Notes: generated by a model not told the origin, from the sequence alone. A stretch of 7,236 bases of DNA from Mesoaciditogaceae bacterium (GCA_015486145.1 WFSH01000013.1:1-7236); one strand, 5' to 3'. Positions 1-5,806 are shown, numbered from the stretch's first letter. Numbers and translations: made by a program.

Positions 1-79
1 CGATAAACGAAGAAAGTTCCTTGATCAGAGAAGATTTGTTTTCCACTTTTGCGTTGGTTTGCACGTTAAAATATGGCAT
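1..79 (-). CDS. MIF / phenylpyruvate tautomerase-like protein (N-terminal part only)
   Basis: The gene runs off the left edge; only the first 26 residues are visible. They begin MPYFNVQTNAKV, the pattern that opens macrophage-migration-inhibitory-factor-type tautomerases: Met-Pro, a hydrophobic strand, then a TN pair. In that family the initiator Met is removed and the exposed Pro acts as catalytic base for keto-enol tautomerisation of phenylpyruvate-like substrates; Pro2 is present here. The ATG at 79-77 follows a strong GGAGGTG at 91-85. The gene lies on the same strand as the AOR operon, 259 bp downstream of it, so it probably has its own promoter; I see no clear one. A link with aromatic amino acid metabolism in the neighbouring operon is tempting but unproven. 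Family assignment from 26 residues is reasonable but not certain. Confidence 0.7.
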   Translation of the reverse strand, partial: MPYFNVQTNAKVENKSSLIKELSSFI

Positions 80-250
80 TTTTGCACCTCCATTAACATT
101 TGTCGTTCACCATTATTTTACCACTTTTAGTTTGCAACTTCTCATCTTCAATGCATTGTATAACCTCGAAAAACAGATAGATTCAGAGTAAGCCCTTCTG
201 GTTTGGTTACAGAACAGCCATACAAAACCAAAGTCAGATTCTCCACGGGA

Positions 251-320
251 TTGTGTGAATAACAAGTCAATATGATTTTTGAAGTCCCTCAGAACCAGAT
301 TCATACTTTTATCCACACAA
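251..320. repeat. Imperfect inverted repeat downstream of the AOR gene
   Basis: Arms TTGTGTGAATAA (251-262) and TTATCCACACAA (309-320) match as inverted repeats at 11 of 12 positions. In a minus-strand transcript the mismatch becomes a G-U pair, so the 3' UTR of the AOR mRNA could fold into a 12-bp stem with a 46-nt loop. No T-run follows either arm, so it is not a clear intrinsic terminator. The loop contains the partial dispersed repeat at 266-296. It could be an mRNA-stabilising stem or a remnant of a small fold-back element. The surrounding gap (80-338) holds no gene I can support. Confidence 0.45.
266..296 (+). repeat. Partial copy (C) of a dispersed intergenic repeat
   Basis: GTCAATATGATT, then TTTGAAGTCC, then TCAGAACC align with the right-hand part of the repeats at 4576-4652 and 5639-5711. 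Only the half to the right of the hairpin core is preserved. The similarity to copy A is strongest, with a few short indels. Confidence 0.5.
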
Positions 321-338
321 AACTGAAACCGAACTTTT

Positions 339-2180
339 TTACAGTAAATCAAGCTCTTTTAATTTCTCAGTAGTGGGAATTCCATTCAAATTCCAACCTC
401 TTGCTTCATAGTACTCATTGAGCATTTTATCGAGCTCAACGATGTGACCAGATGTGTCACCAGCTCCATCTGGCATAGGTTCCGATAGGAACCTTTTGGG
501 AAGTTGATCGTCTTTTCGTGAAACTCCCAGAGAAACCAGATACATTCTTTCGAGATTTACAATCCGTTCACAACTTTTTCTGATCTCTTCTGCCTCAAAA
601 TTCAATCCGGTGGTAGCCCTAAGAATTTCTGCTGTGTCCTTCCAATTTATTATTTCCATGTTCACCACCGTGTTTTTACAGGCATCGAGAGAATCTGCAA
701 GGGCACTTCTTTCTTCATAATCTTTCACCAGCTTTCCCTTTCCTTCGTATTCAAGCCTGAAAGCGGCTTTGGTTGTTCCATATCGTCTCAAAGACTCTTC
801 TGAATCACCTGAAAATTCAAACGAAGGTTCTGATCTCAGATGATCTCCTCCCCTGCTGGCAACGGCAAGTCCCAGGGCGTATCCCTTTATTCCCCTTGGA
901 TCGGCTTGAAAAATATCAAGGCCTTTTACGTCCATCACGAGTTCCGTACCAACGCCAAGCTTCTCAGCTGCTTTTCTTACTCCATCTGCTAAGACGTCAC
1001 CCACTCCTTCCCTTGTCGATATTTTTTCGAGGATCTTGATAATGGTCTCTTTGTTCCCCCATGAAAGATCGAGACCATCAACTTGCGTGGGAGTGATCAT
1101 TCCCCGCTGGTTAAGTTCCATCAAGAAAGAAATCGCTTCCGTTGCGGTTATGACATCCAGTCCAAGACGGTTGCAAAGGTTCATGGCTTCAAGCGCAAAA
1201 TCGAGATCATCGTTTCCCACTCTTGAAGTGAAACCGGCTAAGCCCTCAAATTCTGGACCTTCCCCTCTCACATTTTCATTCGTTTGGTATATTCTGCTGC
1301 ATGGCAATGTGCAAGAATAACATCCTCTCGATTTGATCTTTTTGGTGTCGGCCAAAGTTTCGCCACTAATTTTGTCTACACTTTCAAATCTTCCAAATTG
1401 AAAATGTTTTGTTGAAAGTGCTCCATATTGATTCAAAGCGCTAACGAGTTTGGTTGTTCCCATTCTTAATCTCGGTTCGTATTCAACGTGCGCCTTTATC
1501 CTTTTGTTCATATCTTGCATCAGATCGTGAAATTTATCTGGATTGGCAACGGTGACGGGATTTCTACCCCTTATTGCGATGGCTTTTACATTTTTAGAAG
1601 CCATCAGTAAGCCCATGCCTGTGCGTGCGGCAGCTCTAACACCCGTACAGAATATTCCAGAAAACATGACGCCGTTCTCAGCAGATGGACCAATTGCCGC
1701 GATTTGAACTCTCTTATCCCCTATCTCATGTTTAATGAGATTCTGAGTTTTCAAGACATCCAAACCTTTCAAATGATCGGCGTTTTTTATCTCCACGGTT
1801 TTGTCGTGAATGAAAAGATAAACAAGTCTATTTGCTTTTCCTTTCAACACAACTTGATCGAATCCAGCATATTTAAGTTCAGGGCCGAATGCTCCGCCAG
1901 CATTGGAATCCCCGAGTATCCCTGTTTGGGGAGATTTCCCAGAGAAATTTACTCTTGCCGCTCCGGGAAAAGATGTTCCGTCTAAGGGACCAACTGCGAT
2001 GTAAAGGTTGTTTGCATCTGAAAGGGGATCCACAAATCTTGGCGTTTCGTGGAAAAGTTTGTACATGTTGAATCCCCTGCCTCCTATGTAACCAAAAATG
2101 AGAGGATTCTCGAGTTGAACGATTTCAAATTTTTCATTTTCCAGATCTATGTAAAGTATTTTCCCGGCATACCCATTCAT
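339..2180 (-). CDS. aor: Aldehyde ferredoxin oxidoreductase (tungsten/molybdenum bis-pterin enzyme)
   Basis: A 613-residue protein, the usual size for this family, which oxidises aldehydes to carboxylic acids and passes electrons to ferredoxin in the cytoplasm. The N-terminal pterin-binding region (about 30-110) carries GGRGFN and RVNFSGKSPQTGILGDSNAG. The [4Fe-4S] cluster cysteines are C287, C290 and C294 (CYSCTLPC) plus C501, the same spacing as in the characterised Pyrococcus enzyme (288/291/295/494). H447 in GGDHL and the Glu residues of PEFEG (310, 312) match positions near the active site. The ATG at 2180 is chosen because GGGGGTGAG lies just upstream and MNGYAGKILYIDL is the typical beginning; a longer reading to 2255 would overlap the preceding gene and start without support. 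It sits 14 bp after the ferredoxin-subunit gene, so it is last in the permease-ferredoxin-AOR operon. Substrate and W versus Mo cannot be read from sequence; aldehydes derived from amino acids are plausible given the Trp-type leader upstream. Confidence 0.93.
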   Translation of the reverse strand: MNGYAGKILYIDLENEKFEIVQLENPLIFGYIGGRGFNMYKLFHETPRFVDPLSDANNLYIAVGPLDGTSFPGAARVNFSGKSPQTGILGDSNAGGAFGPELKYAGFDQVVLKGKANRLVYLFIHDKTVEIKNADHLKGLDVLKTQNLIKHEIGDKRVQIAAIGPSAENGVMFSGIFCTGVRAAARTGMGLLMASKNVKAIAIRGRNPVTVANPDKFHDLMQDMNKRIKAHVEYEPRLRMGTTKLVSALNQYGALSTKHFQFGRFESVDKISGETLADTKKIKSRGCYSCTLPCSRIYQTNENVRGEGPEFEGLAGFTSRVGNDDLDFALEAMNLCNRLGLDVITATEAISFLMELNQRGMITPTQVDGLDLSWGNKETIIKILEKISTREGVGDVLADGVRKAAEKLGVGTELVMDVKGLDIFQADPRGIKGYALGLAVASRGGDHLRSEPSFEFSGDSEESLRRYGTTKAAFRLEYEGKGKLVKDYEERSALADSLDACKNTVVNMEIINWKDTAEILRATTGLNFEAEEIRKSCERIVNLERMYLVSLGVSRKDDQLPKRFLSEPMPDGAGDTSGHIVELDKMLNEYYEARGWNLNGIPTTEKLKELDLL

Positions 2181-2194
2181 TTTCTCACCCCCAA

Positions 2195-2926
2195 TCACAA
2201 TTTTTCTTTCAGCATATCGAAGGTTATTGCGTTGGTTGGACAAATTGAAACACATTCAGGATCTCCACCACATAAATCACAGATCAATGGTACCTTTTTG
2301 TCAAAGTGGAATGATATGGCATCGAATGGACAAGCTTTGGCACATAAACCACACTTCACACATTTTTCTTCGTTTAGTATTATGGCTCCAAGTTCATTTT
2401 TGCTCAGTGCATCGACCGGACAGACCTCAACGCAAGGTGCGTTTCCACACTGACGGCAAACGTTTATGGTATCTTCTCCCGTTTCTTCGTCAGAATACAC
2501 CTTAATTCTTGAAAACTCTGGAGAGAACATTCTTTCGTGCCCAAATGAACATGCAAGTTCACAAGAGCGACAACCTGTGCATTTTTCGGCATCAACCATG
2601 ATCCTCAAAAATTTATCGGCATTTGAATTCCCATCGTCCACAATTTTTTTGGTTTTCGGGTCCACTTTTTCTATTTTGAAAATAACGCCACCATTTGGAT
2701 CTGGACAGACGAATCTGCTTGTCATTGGGATCCAATCGTTAGAATCATCTTTCGCTCTTTGCTTTGCTGGAAAAAATGGCATCATGCTTTGAAGTGCCCA
2801 AAGACATATTTTTGAACCTTTTGGAACGATTATGGCGGAACCTTCCACTTCAAAATAATCTCCCACTTTCATCGGAAGGTCACAAAAACCATTTATTTTT
2901 TCAACGCTTACACGAAGTTTGTACAC
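2195..2926 (-). CDS. TIGR04076-like domain fused to a four-cluster ferredoxin; electron-transfer subunit for AOR
   Basis: A 243-residue fusion. Residues 1-88 resemble the TIGR04076 family of unknown function: YKLRVSVEKINGFC, KVGDYFEVEG, KICLWALQSMMPFF and a terminal CPDPNGGVIFKIE. Residues 105-243 form a polyferredoxin with sixteen cysteines in four groups (116/119/122/126, 157/160/165/169, 189/192/195/199, 216/219/225/229), enough for four [4Fe-4S] clusters, as in HycB/AorB-type subunits. It probably accepts electrons from the AOR encoded 14 bp downstream and relays them to a further carrier. The start is GTG at 2926-2924, with AAGGAG 7 nt upstream; an ATG two bases earlier (2928) is out of frame. 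The permease gene ends 30 bp upstream, which supports cotranscription. The ferredoxin part is certain; the TIGR04076 call is from remembered motifs, and its role is unknown. Confidence 0.88.
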   Translation of the reverse strand: MYKLRVSVEKINGFCDLPMKVGDYFEVEGSAIIVPKGSKICLWALQSMMPFFPAKQRAKDDSNDWIPMTSRFVCPDPNGGVIFKIEKVDPKTKKIVDDGNSNADKFLRIMVDAEKCTGCRSCELACSFGHERMFSPEFSRIKVYSDEETGEDTINVCRQCGNAPCVEVCPVDALSKNELGAIILNEEKCVKCGLCAKACPFDAISFHFDKKVPLICDLCGGDPECVSICPTNAITFDMLKEKL

Positions 2927-2956
2927 ATAAATTCCTCCTTTCCCGCATCCTCATTC

Positions 2957-4291
2957 TCATTCGAGGCTTCCAACCTCTCGATCTAATTGTGGTAATCTTT
3001 CTTTGTATCTAATGAGCGAATAAAAATAGACTGTCGTTCCGATTATGCCACTTATTAGGATCGGTTCCCAGGAATTAAGAATCATTTTGTAACTGAAAAA
3101 CAAAAGAACAAAGATTGAAAAAACAGAAATCATGGTCGTCAAAACCGGTTTGGGTTTTACAAGTGCCGAATTGTACAAATTTTTGTTTAAGAAGGGAAGT
3201 AATATCAGTGCGACATCCATCAAAAGGTAGTTTATAAACAAAGCTTGAAGCGTTATCGCTAAAATAACGTTTAGGGTTTTCGTCAACAAAAGGATCAAGG
3301 CTATTGAAAAATTAAGCGTTATGGCAAAATCTGGAGTTTTAAATCTCTTTCCAACGTGCGAAAACACTGGTGGCATGAGATGATCCTCGGAAAGGATCAT
3401 TAAGAATCTTGGAGGTGACATTAGAGTGCCATTTATGGATGTGGTGAAAGCGGATAAAGCTCCAATCGCAACTATTGAGGATCCTATGAATGGAAGATAT
3501 TGTTCGGCAACCTCAGCCATTGCCGATTTCGACTTGCTTAAGATTTCAAATGGTAGATTTCCGAAAGCGACAAAAGACATCAAAACGTATATGATCATGG
3601 TGGCAAAAATCCCCCAAAAGAAAACCTTTGGCAGGACTTTTCTCTGATCTTTTGTCTCACCTGAAAGCTCACCAACCGCTTCAAATGCGGCGTAAGCAAA
3701 AAAGATCGATGGGAGGACTGTCGCAAATCCTCTCAACCCGAATGGGAAAAGTGTACCGTAATTTGAAAAATTAATGTGAAATAATCCAGGAATTACAAGT
3801 ACTGTAACAGAGACAAGTAGTATGGCAACCATGATAATTTGGGCTTTGGCGTATATCTCAACGCCTAAGATATTCAAAAGGTAAAAAATCAGCAGCGCAA
3901 TTGCGCCTATTAAAATCGGATTCGATCCCGGCAAGAAAAATCCCATGTATTGTCCAAACGAAAGAGAAAGAACTCCCAGTGCGCCTATGTAAGCCATCCA
4001 TTTGAACCAGATCGATATGAACCCCGGATAAAGATAACCAATTGTTCTTGATATGTAAAGATATTCACCGCCCGGTCTTTTTGAAAGAGGTGTACTCAAG
4101 AAAACCATGTACGGAAGTGCTGTTGCCAAAACCACCGGAAACAAGACGACATAAGCCAGCGGAACCGAAGGACCAGCCTGGGCTCCAGCTTCGCCCGTTA
4201 CAACAAAAATGCCCGAACCCACCAGAACACCTATTATCGTTGCGTAGTTTGGGATTGTTCCAAGGGTTCTTTTGAGTTTTTCTTCTTTCAC
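2957..4291 (-). CDS. APC-superfamily amino acid permease, probably for tryptophan or aromatic amino acids
   Basis: A 444-residue inner-membrane protein with about twelve hydrophobic segments, near residues 15-34, 43-65, 86-110, 125-142, 150-170, 188-207, 223-244, 266-288, 322-338, 342-366, 384-402 and 408-427. Segment 1 carries GVLVGSGIF (21-29), the unwound glycine-rich motif that binds substrate carboxylate in amino acid/polyamine/cation transporters. Segment 6 reads FFAYAAFEAVGELSGETK (197-214), the second half of that binding site. The start is GTG at 4291-4289 with AAGGAGGT 7 nt upstream. It is the first structural gene after a Trp-codon leader and attenuator (4357-4490), so tryptophan or a related aromatic is the best guess for its cargo. 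That guess comes from regulation and not from the protein itself. It is followed after 30 bp by the ferredoxin gene. Confidence 0.88.
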   Translation of the reverse strand: MKEEKLKRTLGTIPNYATIIGVLVGSGIFVVTGEAGAQAGPSVPLAYVVLFPVVLATALPYMVFLSTPLSKRPGGEYLYISRTIGYLYPGFISIWFKWMAYIGALGVLSLSFGQYMGFFLPGSNPILIGAIALLIFYLLNILGVEIYAKAQIIMVAILLVSVTVLVIPGLFHINFSNYGTLFPFGLRGFATVLPSIFFAYAAFEAVGELSGETKDQRKVLPKVFFWGIFATMIIYVLMSFVAFGNLPFEILSKSKSAMAEVAEQYLPFIGSSIVAIGALSAFTTSINGTLMSPPRFLMILSEDHLMPPVFSHVGKRFKTPDFAITLNFSIALILLLTKTLNVILAITLQALFINYLLMDVALILLPFLNKNLYNSALVKPKPVLTTMISVFSIFVLLFFSYKMILNSWEPILISGIIGTTVYFYSLIRYKERLPQLDREVGSLE

Positions 4292-4327
4292 GATCGTAAC
4301 CTCCTTTTTTGAATTTTTTAGAAGAAT

Positions 4328-4353
4328 AAAGGGGCCGCATATGCGGCCCCTTT
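4328..4353. terminator. Perfect 26-bp palindrome between attenuator and permease
   Basis: Arms AAAGGGGCCGCAT and ATGCGGCCCCTTT are perfect complements with no spacer, so a transcript would form a very GC-rich stem of about eleven pairs. Read leftward it is followed by a loose U-rich stretch (TTTATTCTTCT), so it could be a second, weaker terminator. It begins three bases after the U-run of the attenuator terminator and ends 36 bp before the permease GTG. It could instead be a 5' stabiliser of processed operon mRNA. Rightward reading lacks any T-run. Confidence 0.55.
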
Positions 4354-4356
4354 GAC

Positions 4357-4389
4357 AAAAAAGACCGCGGTGAACTTATCCACCGCGGC
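4357..4389 (-). terminator. Intrinsic terminator (3:4 hairpin) of the Trp attenuator
   Basis: On the minus strand, CCGCGGTG (4388-4381), an 8-nt loop and CACCGCGG (4372-4365) make an eight-pair GC-rich stem, extended by a G-U pair, followed by TCTTTTTT (4364-4357). This is a canonical factor-independent terminator. Its position, about 170 nt after the predicted transcription start and before the first structural gene, marks it as an attenuator and not an end-of-operon signal. Confidence 0.85.
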
Positions 4390-4436
4390 TTTGGTTTTAC
4401 ATCACCAAAAGGCGGTGGTCTTTAAGACCACCACCA
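4357..4436 (-). promoter_or_regulatory. Ribosome-mediated tryptophan attenuator with alternative hairpins
   Basis: Four segments are visible on the minus strand. Segment 1 (4435-4426, GGTGGTGGTC, containing the Trp codons) pairs with segment 2 (4420-4411, GACCACCGCC) over ten pairs including one G-U, with the leader stop codon in the loop. Segment 2 can instead pair with segment 3: CCACCGC (4418-4412) with GCGGTGG (4386-4380), continued inward by TTTTGG (4410-4405) with CCAAAG (4394-4389) around a 10-nt loop. Segment 3 is also the 5' arm of the terminator at 4357-4389, so 2:3 and 3:4 exclude each other. Stalling at the Trp codons frees segment 2 and allows antitermination; a ribosome reaching the stop covers segment 2 and allows termination. 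This matches the logic known from enterobacterial trp leaders. The pairing was worked out by eye without energies. Confidence 0.88.
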
Positions 4437-4490
4437 GTTCATTGAGTTTTCAACTATTGATTTACTTGCAGTACGTGTTGTGTAATTCAT
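4422..4490 (-). CDS. Trp-rich leader peptide of the permease-AOR operon
   Basis: A 22-codon reading frame that starts MNYTTRTASK and ends ENSMNWWWS followed by TAA. Codons 19-21 are three consecutive TGG (4436-4428), and Trp occurs nowhere else in it. The ATG at 4490-4488 has a good ribosome site, AAGGTGA, about 5 nt upstream. The predicted transcription start lies about 38 nt before the ATG. Translation is expected to act as a sensor of charged tRNA-Trp, and the peptide itself need not have a function. The Trp codons sit exactly in hairpin segment 1 and the stop codon in the 1:2 loop. An in-frame ATG at 4517 would add nine residues, including one Trp, but has no ribosome site. Chance is unlikely given that codons, hairpins, promoter and terminator all coincide. 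Confidence 0.87.
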   Translation of the reverse strand: MNYTTRTASKSIVENSMNWWWS

Positions 4491-4534
4491 ACAATCACCT
4501 TTCGTCAACCAAAACATGAGCAACTATGAATATT

Positions 4535-4563
4535 ATTATAAAAGGTATTTTCTAAAAAGTCAA
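4535..4563 (-). promoter_or_regulatory. Strong sigma70-type promoter of the leader-permease-AOR operon
   Basis: TTGACT (4563-4558) and TATAAT (4540-4535) are separated by exactly 17 bp. Transcription should start near 4528, about 38 nt before the leader-peptide ATG. No operator was recognised. Confidence 0.88.
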
Positions 4564-4575
4564 GCAAACTTTTGA

Positions 4576-4652
4576 GCAATGACACCCTTTGATCATTCTA
4601 AATACCGCTTTTCAGGCGGTCAATGTGATTCTTTCGAAGTCCAGTCAGAACC
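4576..4652 (+). repeat. Copy A of a dispersed intergenic repeat with hairpin core
   Basis: About 77 bp that align with 5639-5711: CTTTGATCATTCTA, then a hairpin ACCGCTT-TTC-AGGCGGT (4604-4620), then TCAATGTGATTCTTTCGAAG and GTCAGAACC. It lies 10 bp after the peroxiredoxin stop codon and 13 bp from the operon promoter. The hairpin may help end the peroxiredoxin transcript, but only a short ATTTAG follows it on the minus strand. Confidence 0.6.
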
Positions 4653-4661
4653 ACTTTCTCT

Positions 4662-5144
4662 TCAGCTTTTCAATTTCTTTAGCGTCTCCAAAACTTCATC
4701 CACATGGCCTTTAACTCTCACTTTTCTCCAAACGTGTGCCACTTTGCCATTTGGGTTTAAGAGAAATGTACTTCTCACAACTCCCATGTACTCTTTTCCA
4801 TACATCTTTTTGAGCTGCCAAACACCGTATTTTTCGAGAACTTCATGTTTTCCATCACTCAAGAGTTGTAGCTTCAATTCTTTCTTCTCTATAAAAGATC
4901 TGTGACTTTTCGTCGAATCCGGACTGATCCCGATCACAACTGCACCCATTTCCTCAAAGTTTTCAATGTGACTGGTGAAATCCACAGCTTCGCGAGTACA
5001 TCCAGAGGTGTTGTCTTTGGGATAAAAATAGAGAACCACCCACTTACCGCTTAAATCACTCAAACATACCTCTTGATCGTTTTGATTCGGAAGGCAAAAA
5101 TCCGGAGCTCGATCTCCCACGCTCAACTTTTCTCCATCATTCAA
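4662..5144 (-). CDS. bcp: Thioredoxin-dependent peroxiredoxin, Bcp/PrxQ type
   Basis: A 160-residue cytoplasmic thiol peroxidase that reduces hydrogen and organic peroxides. The AhpC/TSA fold is clear: GDRAPDFCLP near the N-terminus, WVVLYFYPKDNTSGCTREAVDF with the PxxxTxxC active-site motif (P42, T46, peroxidatic C49), VIGISPDS, and R124 in GVVRSTFLLNPNGKV. Many Bcp proteins have a resolving Cys five residues after the first; here that position is Val54. The remaining cysteines are C17 and C27, so it may work as a 1-Cys enzyme or use another resolving thiol. I chose the TTG at 5144 because AGGTGA lies 5 nt upstream and the resulting N-terminus has normal length. A GTG at 5153 would add three residues but lacks a well-placed ribosome site. 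It appears to be a single-gene unit with its own extended -10 promoter. In an anaerobe it would defend oxygen-sensitive enzymes such as AOR. Confidence 0.92.
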   Translation of the reverse strand: MNDGEKLSVGDRAPDFCLPNQNDQEVCLSDLSGKWVVLYFYPKDNTSGCTREAVDFTSHIENFEEMGAVVIGISPDSTKSHRSFIEKKELKLQLLSDGKHEVLEKYGVWQLKKMYGKEYMGVVRSTFLLNPNGKVAHVWRKVRVKGHVDEVLETLKKLKS

Positions 5145-5176
5145 AAAAATCACCTTCTTCAGGAGTATGGAAATAC

Positions 5177-5185
5177 ATTATAACA
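5177..5185 (-). promoter_or_regulatory. Extended -10 promoter of the peroxiredoxin gene
   Basis: TGTTATAAT (5185-5177) is a consensus extended -10 element. No good -35 is seen 17 bp upstream. Initiation near 5170 would give an untranslated leader of about 25 nt before the TTG start. Confidence 0.6.
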
Positions 5186-5189
5186 CGAA

Positions 5190-5217
5190 GAATGAGAAAA
5201 TATCTGAATTCTCATTC
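5190..5217 (-). terminator. Hairpin over the QueD stop codon
   Basis: Arms GAATGAGAA (5217-5209) and TTCTCATTC (5198-5190) pair perfectly around a 10-nt loop, and the QueD TGA lies inside the first arm. The following sequence, TTCGTGTT, is only weakly U-rich, so termination would be inefficient. The peroxiredoxin promoter begins 5 bp beyond it. Confidence 0.45.
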
Positions 5218-5568
5218 TCCCTTATAAGTGACAAATGAGGTTTCCGTTTCCCAAACGGTAACTTCGTACAGATGGTAGTTTGGCCCGTTCAAATGGTCTT
5301 TTATTCTGTTCCATATCCACATGGCTATGTTTTCTGCCGAAGGTTGCTCTATAAGCTCGTTTATGTAAGCGTGATCGAGTTTCAAGATGACGCGTTCATT
5401 CACGATTTTTTTCAATTCCAAAAAATCAAAGACAAGCCCTTCTTGGTTTGGAGTTCCTTCGAGGGTAACTCTGAGTTTGTAAGTGTGACCATGAAGTTTC
5501 TCACACTTTCCGTGATAGTGAACAAGATTGTGGGCAGCATCAAATTTAAATTCTTTTGAGACCAACAT
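5212..5568 (-). CDS. queD: 6-carboxytetrahydropterin synthase / 6-pyruvoyl-tetrahydropterin synthase family
   Basis: A 118-residue member of the PTPS/QueD family, normal length for the bacterial enzyme. Zinc ligands are H13 (FDAAHNL), H26 and H28 (LHGHTY); the catalytic Cys is C22 in the CxxxHGH motif. Other family marks are EGLVFDFLELKK (43-54), LDHAYIN (64-70), PSAENIA (76-82) and the pterin-anchoring E107 in VTVWETE. QueD converts 7,8-dihydroneopterin triphosphate to 6-carboxytetrahydropterin in queuosine/7-deazaguanine biosynthesis; a related role in pterin metabolism cannot be excluded. The ATG at 5568 has AGGAG 7 nt upstream. No other queuosine genes (queC, queE, queF) are adjacent. I found no preQ1 riboswitch in the upstream 100 bp. 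TATACT at 5592-5587 could be a -10 element but lacks a matching -35. Confidence 0.92.
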   Translation of the reverse strand: MLVSKEFKFDAAHNLVHYHGKCEKLHGHTYKLRVTLEGTPNQEGLVFDFLELKKIVNERVILKLDHAYINELIEQPSAENIAMWIWNRIKDHLNGPNYHLYEVTVWETETSFVTYKGE

Positions 5569-5638
5569 TTCTTTTCTCCTTCGTGAGTATAAAAGCTTTC
5601 AGATCTCTTTACGATCGTGTGGGTAGTATTTTCGAACA

Positions 5639-5711
5639 GCAACATTCTTTGACATTTTAGTACCGCTTTACAAGCGGTAAGTGTAATTTTTTTGAAGCCT
5701 TGTCAAAACTG
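5639..5711 (+). repeat. Copy B of a dispersed intergenic repeat with hairpin core
   Basis: It aligns with copy A along its length: CTTTGACATTTTAG, hairpin TACCGCTT-TAC-AAGCGGTA (5661-5679), then AGTGTAATTTTTTTGAAG and GTCAAAACTG. Here the stem has eight perfect pairs, whereas copy A has a G-U at one of them. It lies 70 bp upstream of the QueD start codon. Confidence 0.6.
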
Positions 5712-5748
5712 ATTCAGACGTTTTTTGGAGTCTTTGACCACAATGTCT

Positions 5749-5778
5749 TCCTGAAAGTTCCGTAGGAACTATTCAGGA
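5749..5778. repeat. Long hairpin with GTA loop
   Basis: TCCTGAA plus AGTTCC (5749-5761) pairs with GGAACT and TTCAGGA (5765-5778) around a GTA loop, with one bulged A at 5771: thirteen pairs in all. No T-run follows on either strand. It is the left end of the repeat-rich stretch 5712-6009, which contains no gene I can support. Confidence 0.55.
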
Positions 5779-5806
5779 CCTCCAAGTAACTAACAAGGTG
5801 GATCGA

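Noticed and set aside
113..352. A 79-codon minus-strand reading frame behind the AOR gene
   Set aside because: It overlaps the AOR 3' end, has no convincing ribosome site, no recognisable family, and is built largely from the inverted repeat and dispersed repeat at 251-320.
2181..2255. A 25-residue N-terminal extension of AOR
   Set aside because: It would overlap the end of the ferredoxin gene. The family begins at MNGYAGK, and a strong ribosome site sits just before 2180.
2049..2453. Plus-strand reading frames across the AOR, ferredoxin and permease genes (longest 134 codons)
   Set aside because: They are antisense shadows of well-supported genes and have no ribosome sites or recognisable motifs.
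4491..4517. Upstream in-frame ATG that would lengthen the leader peptide by nine residues
   Set aside because: No ribosome site precedes 4517 and it is only about 11 nt from the predicted transcription start; AAGGTGA serves the ATG at 4490.
4291..4570. T-box riboswitch upstream of the permease
   Set aside because: ACCGCGG in terminator arm 4 recalls the T-box sequence, but the UGGN part, Stem I and a specifier loop are missing. The Trp codons are in a translated leader, so ribosome-mediated attenuation explains the region better.
5569..5720. PreQ1 riboswitch in front of queD
   Set aside because: I looked for a short pseudoknot with a C-rich loop and A-rich tail before the ribosome site and found neither; the space is filled by repeat B.
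5749..5778. FRT-like recombinase site suggested by AGTTCC-GTA-GGAACT
   Set aside because: The resemblance to the Flp site is limited to the GTTCC/GGAAC halves; spacer and arm lengths do not fit, and no recombinase gene is present.
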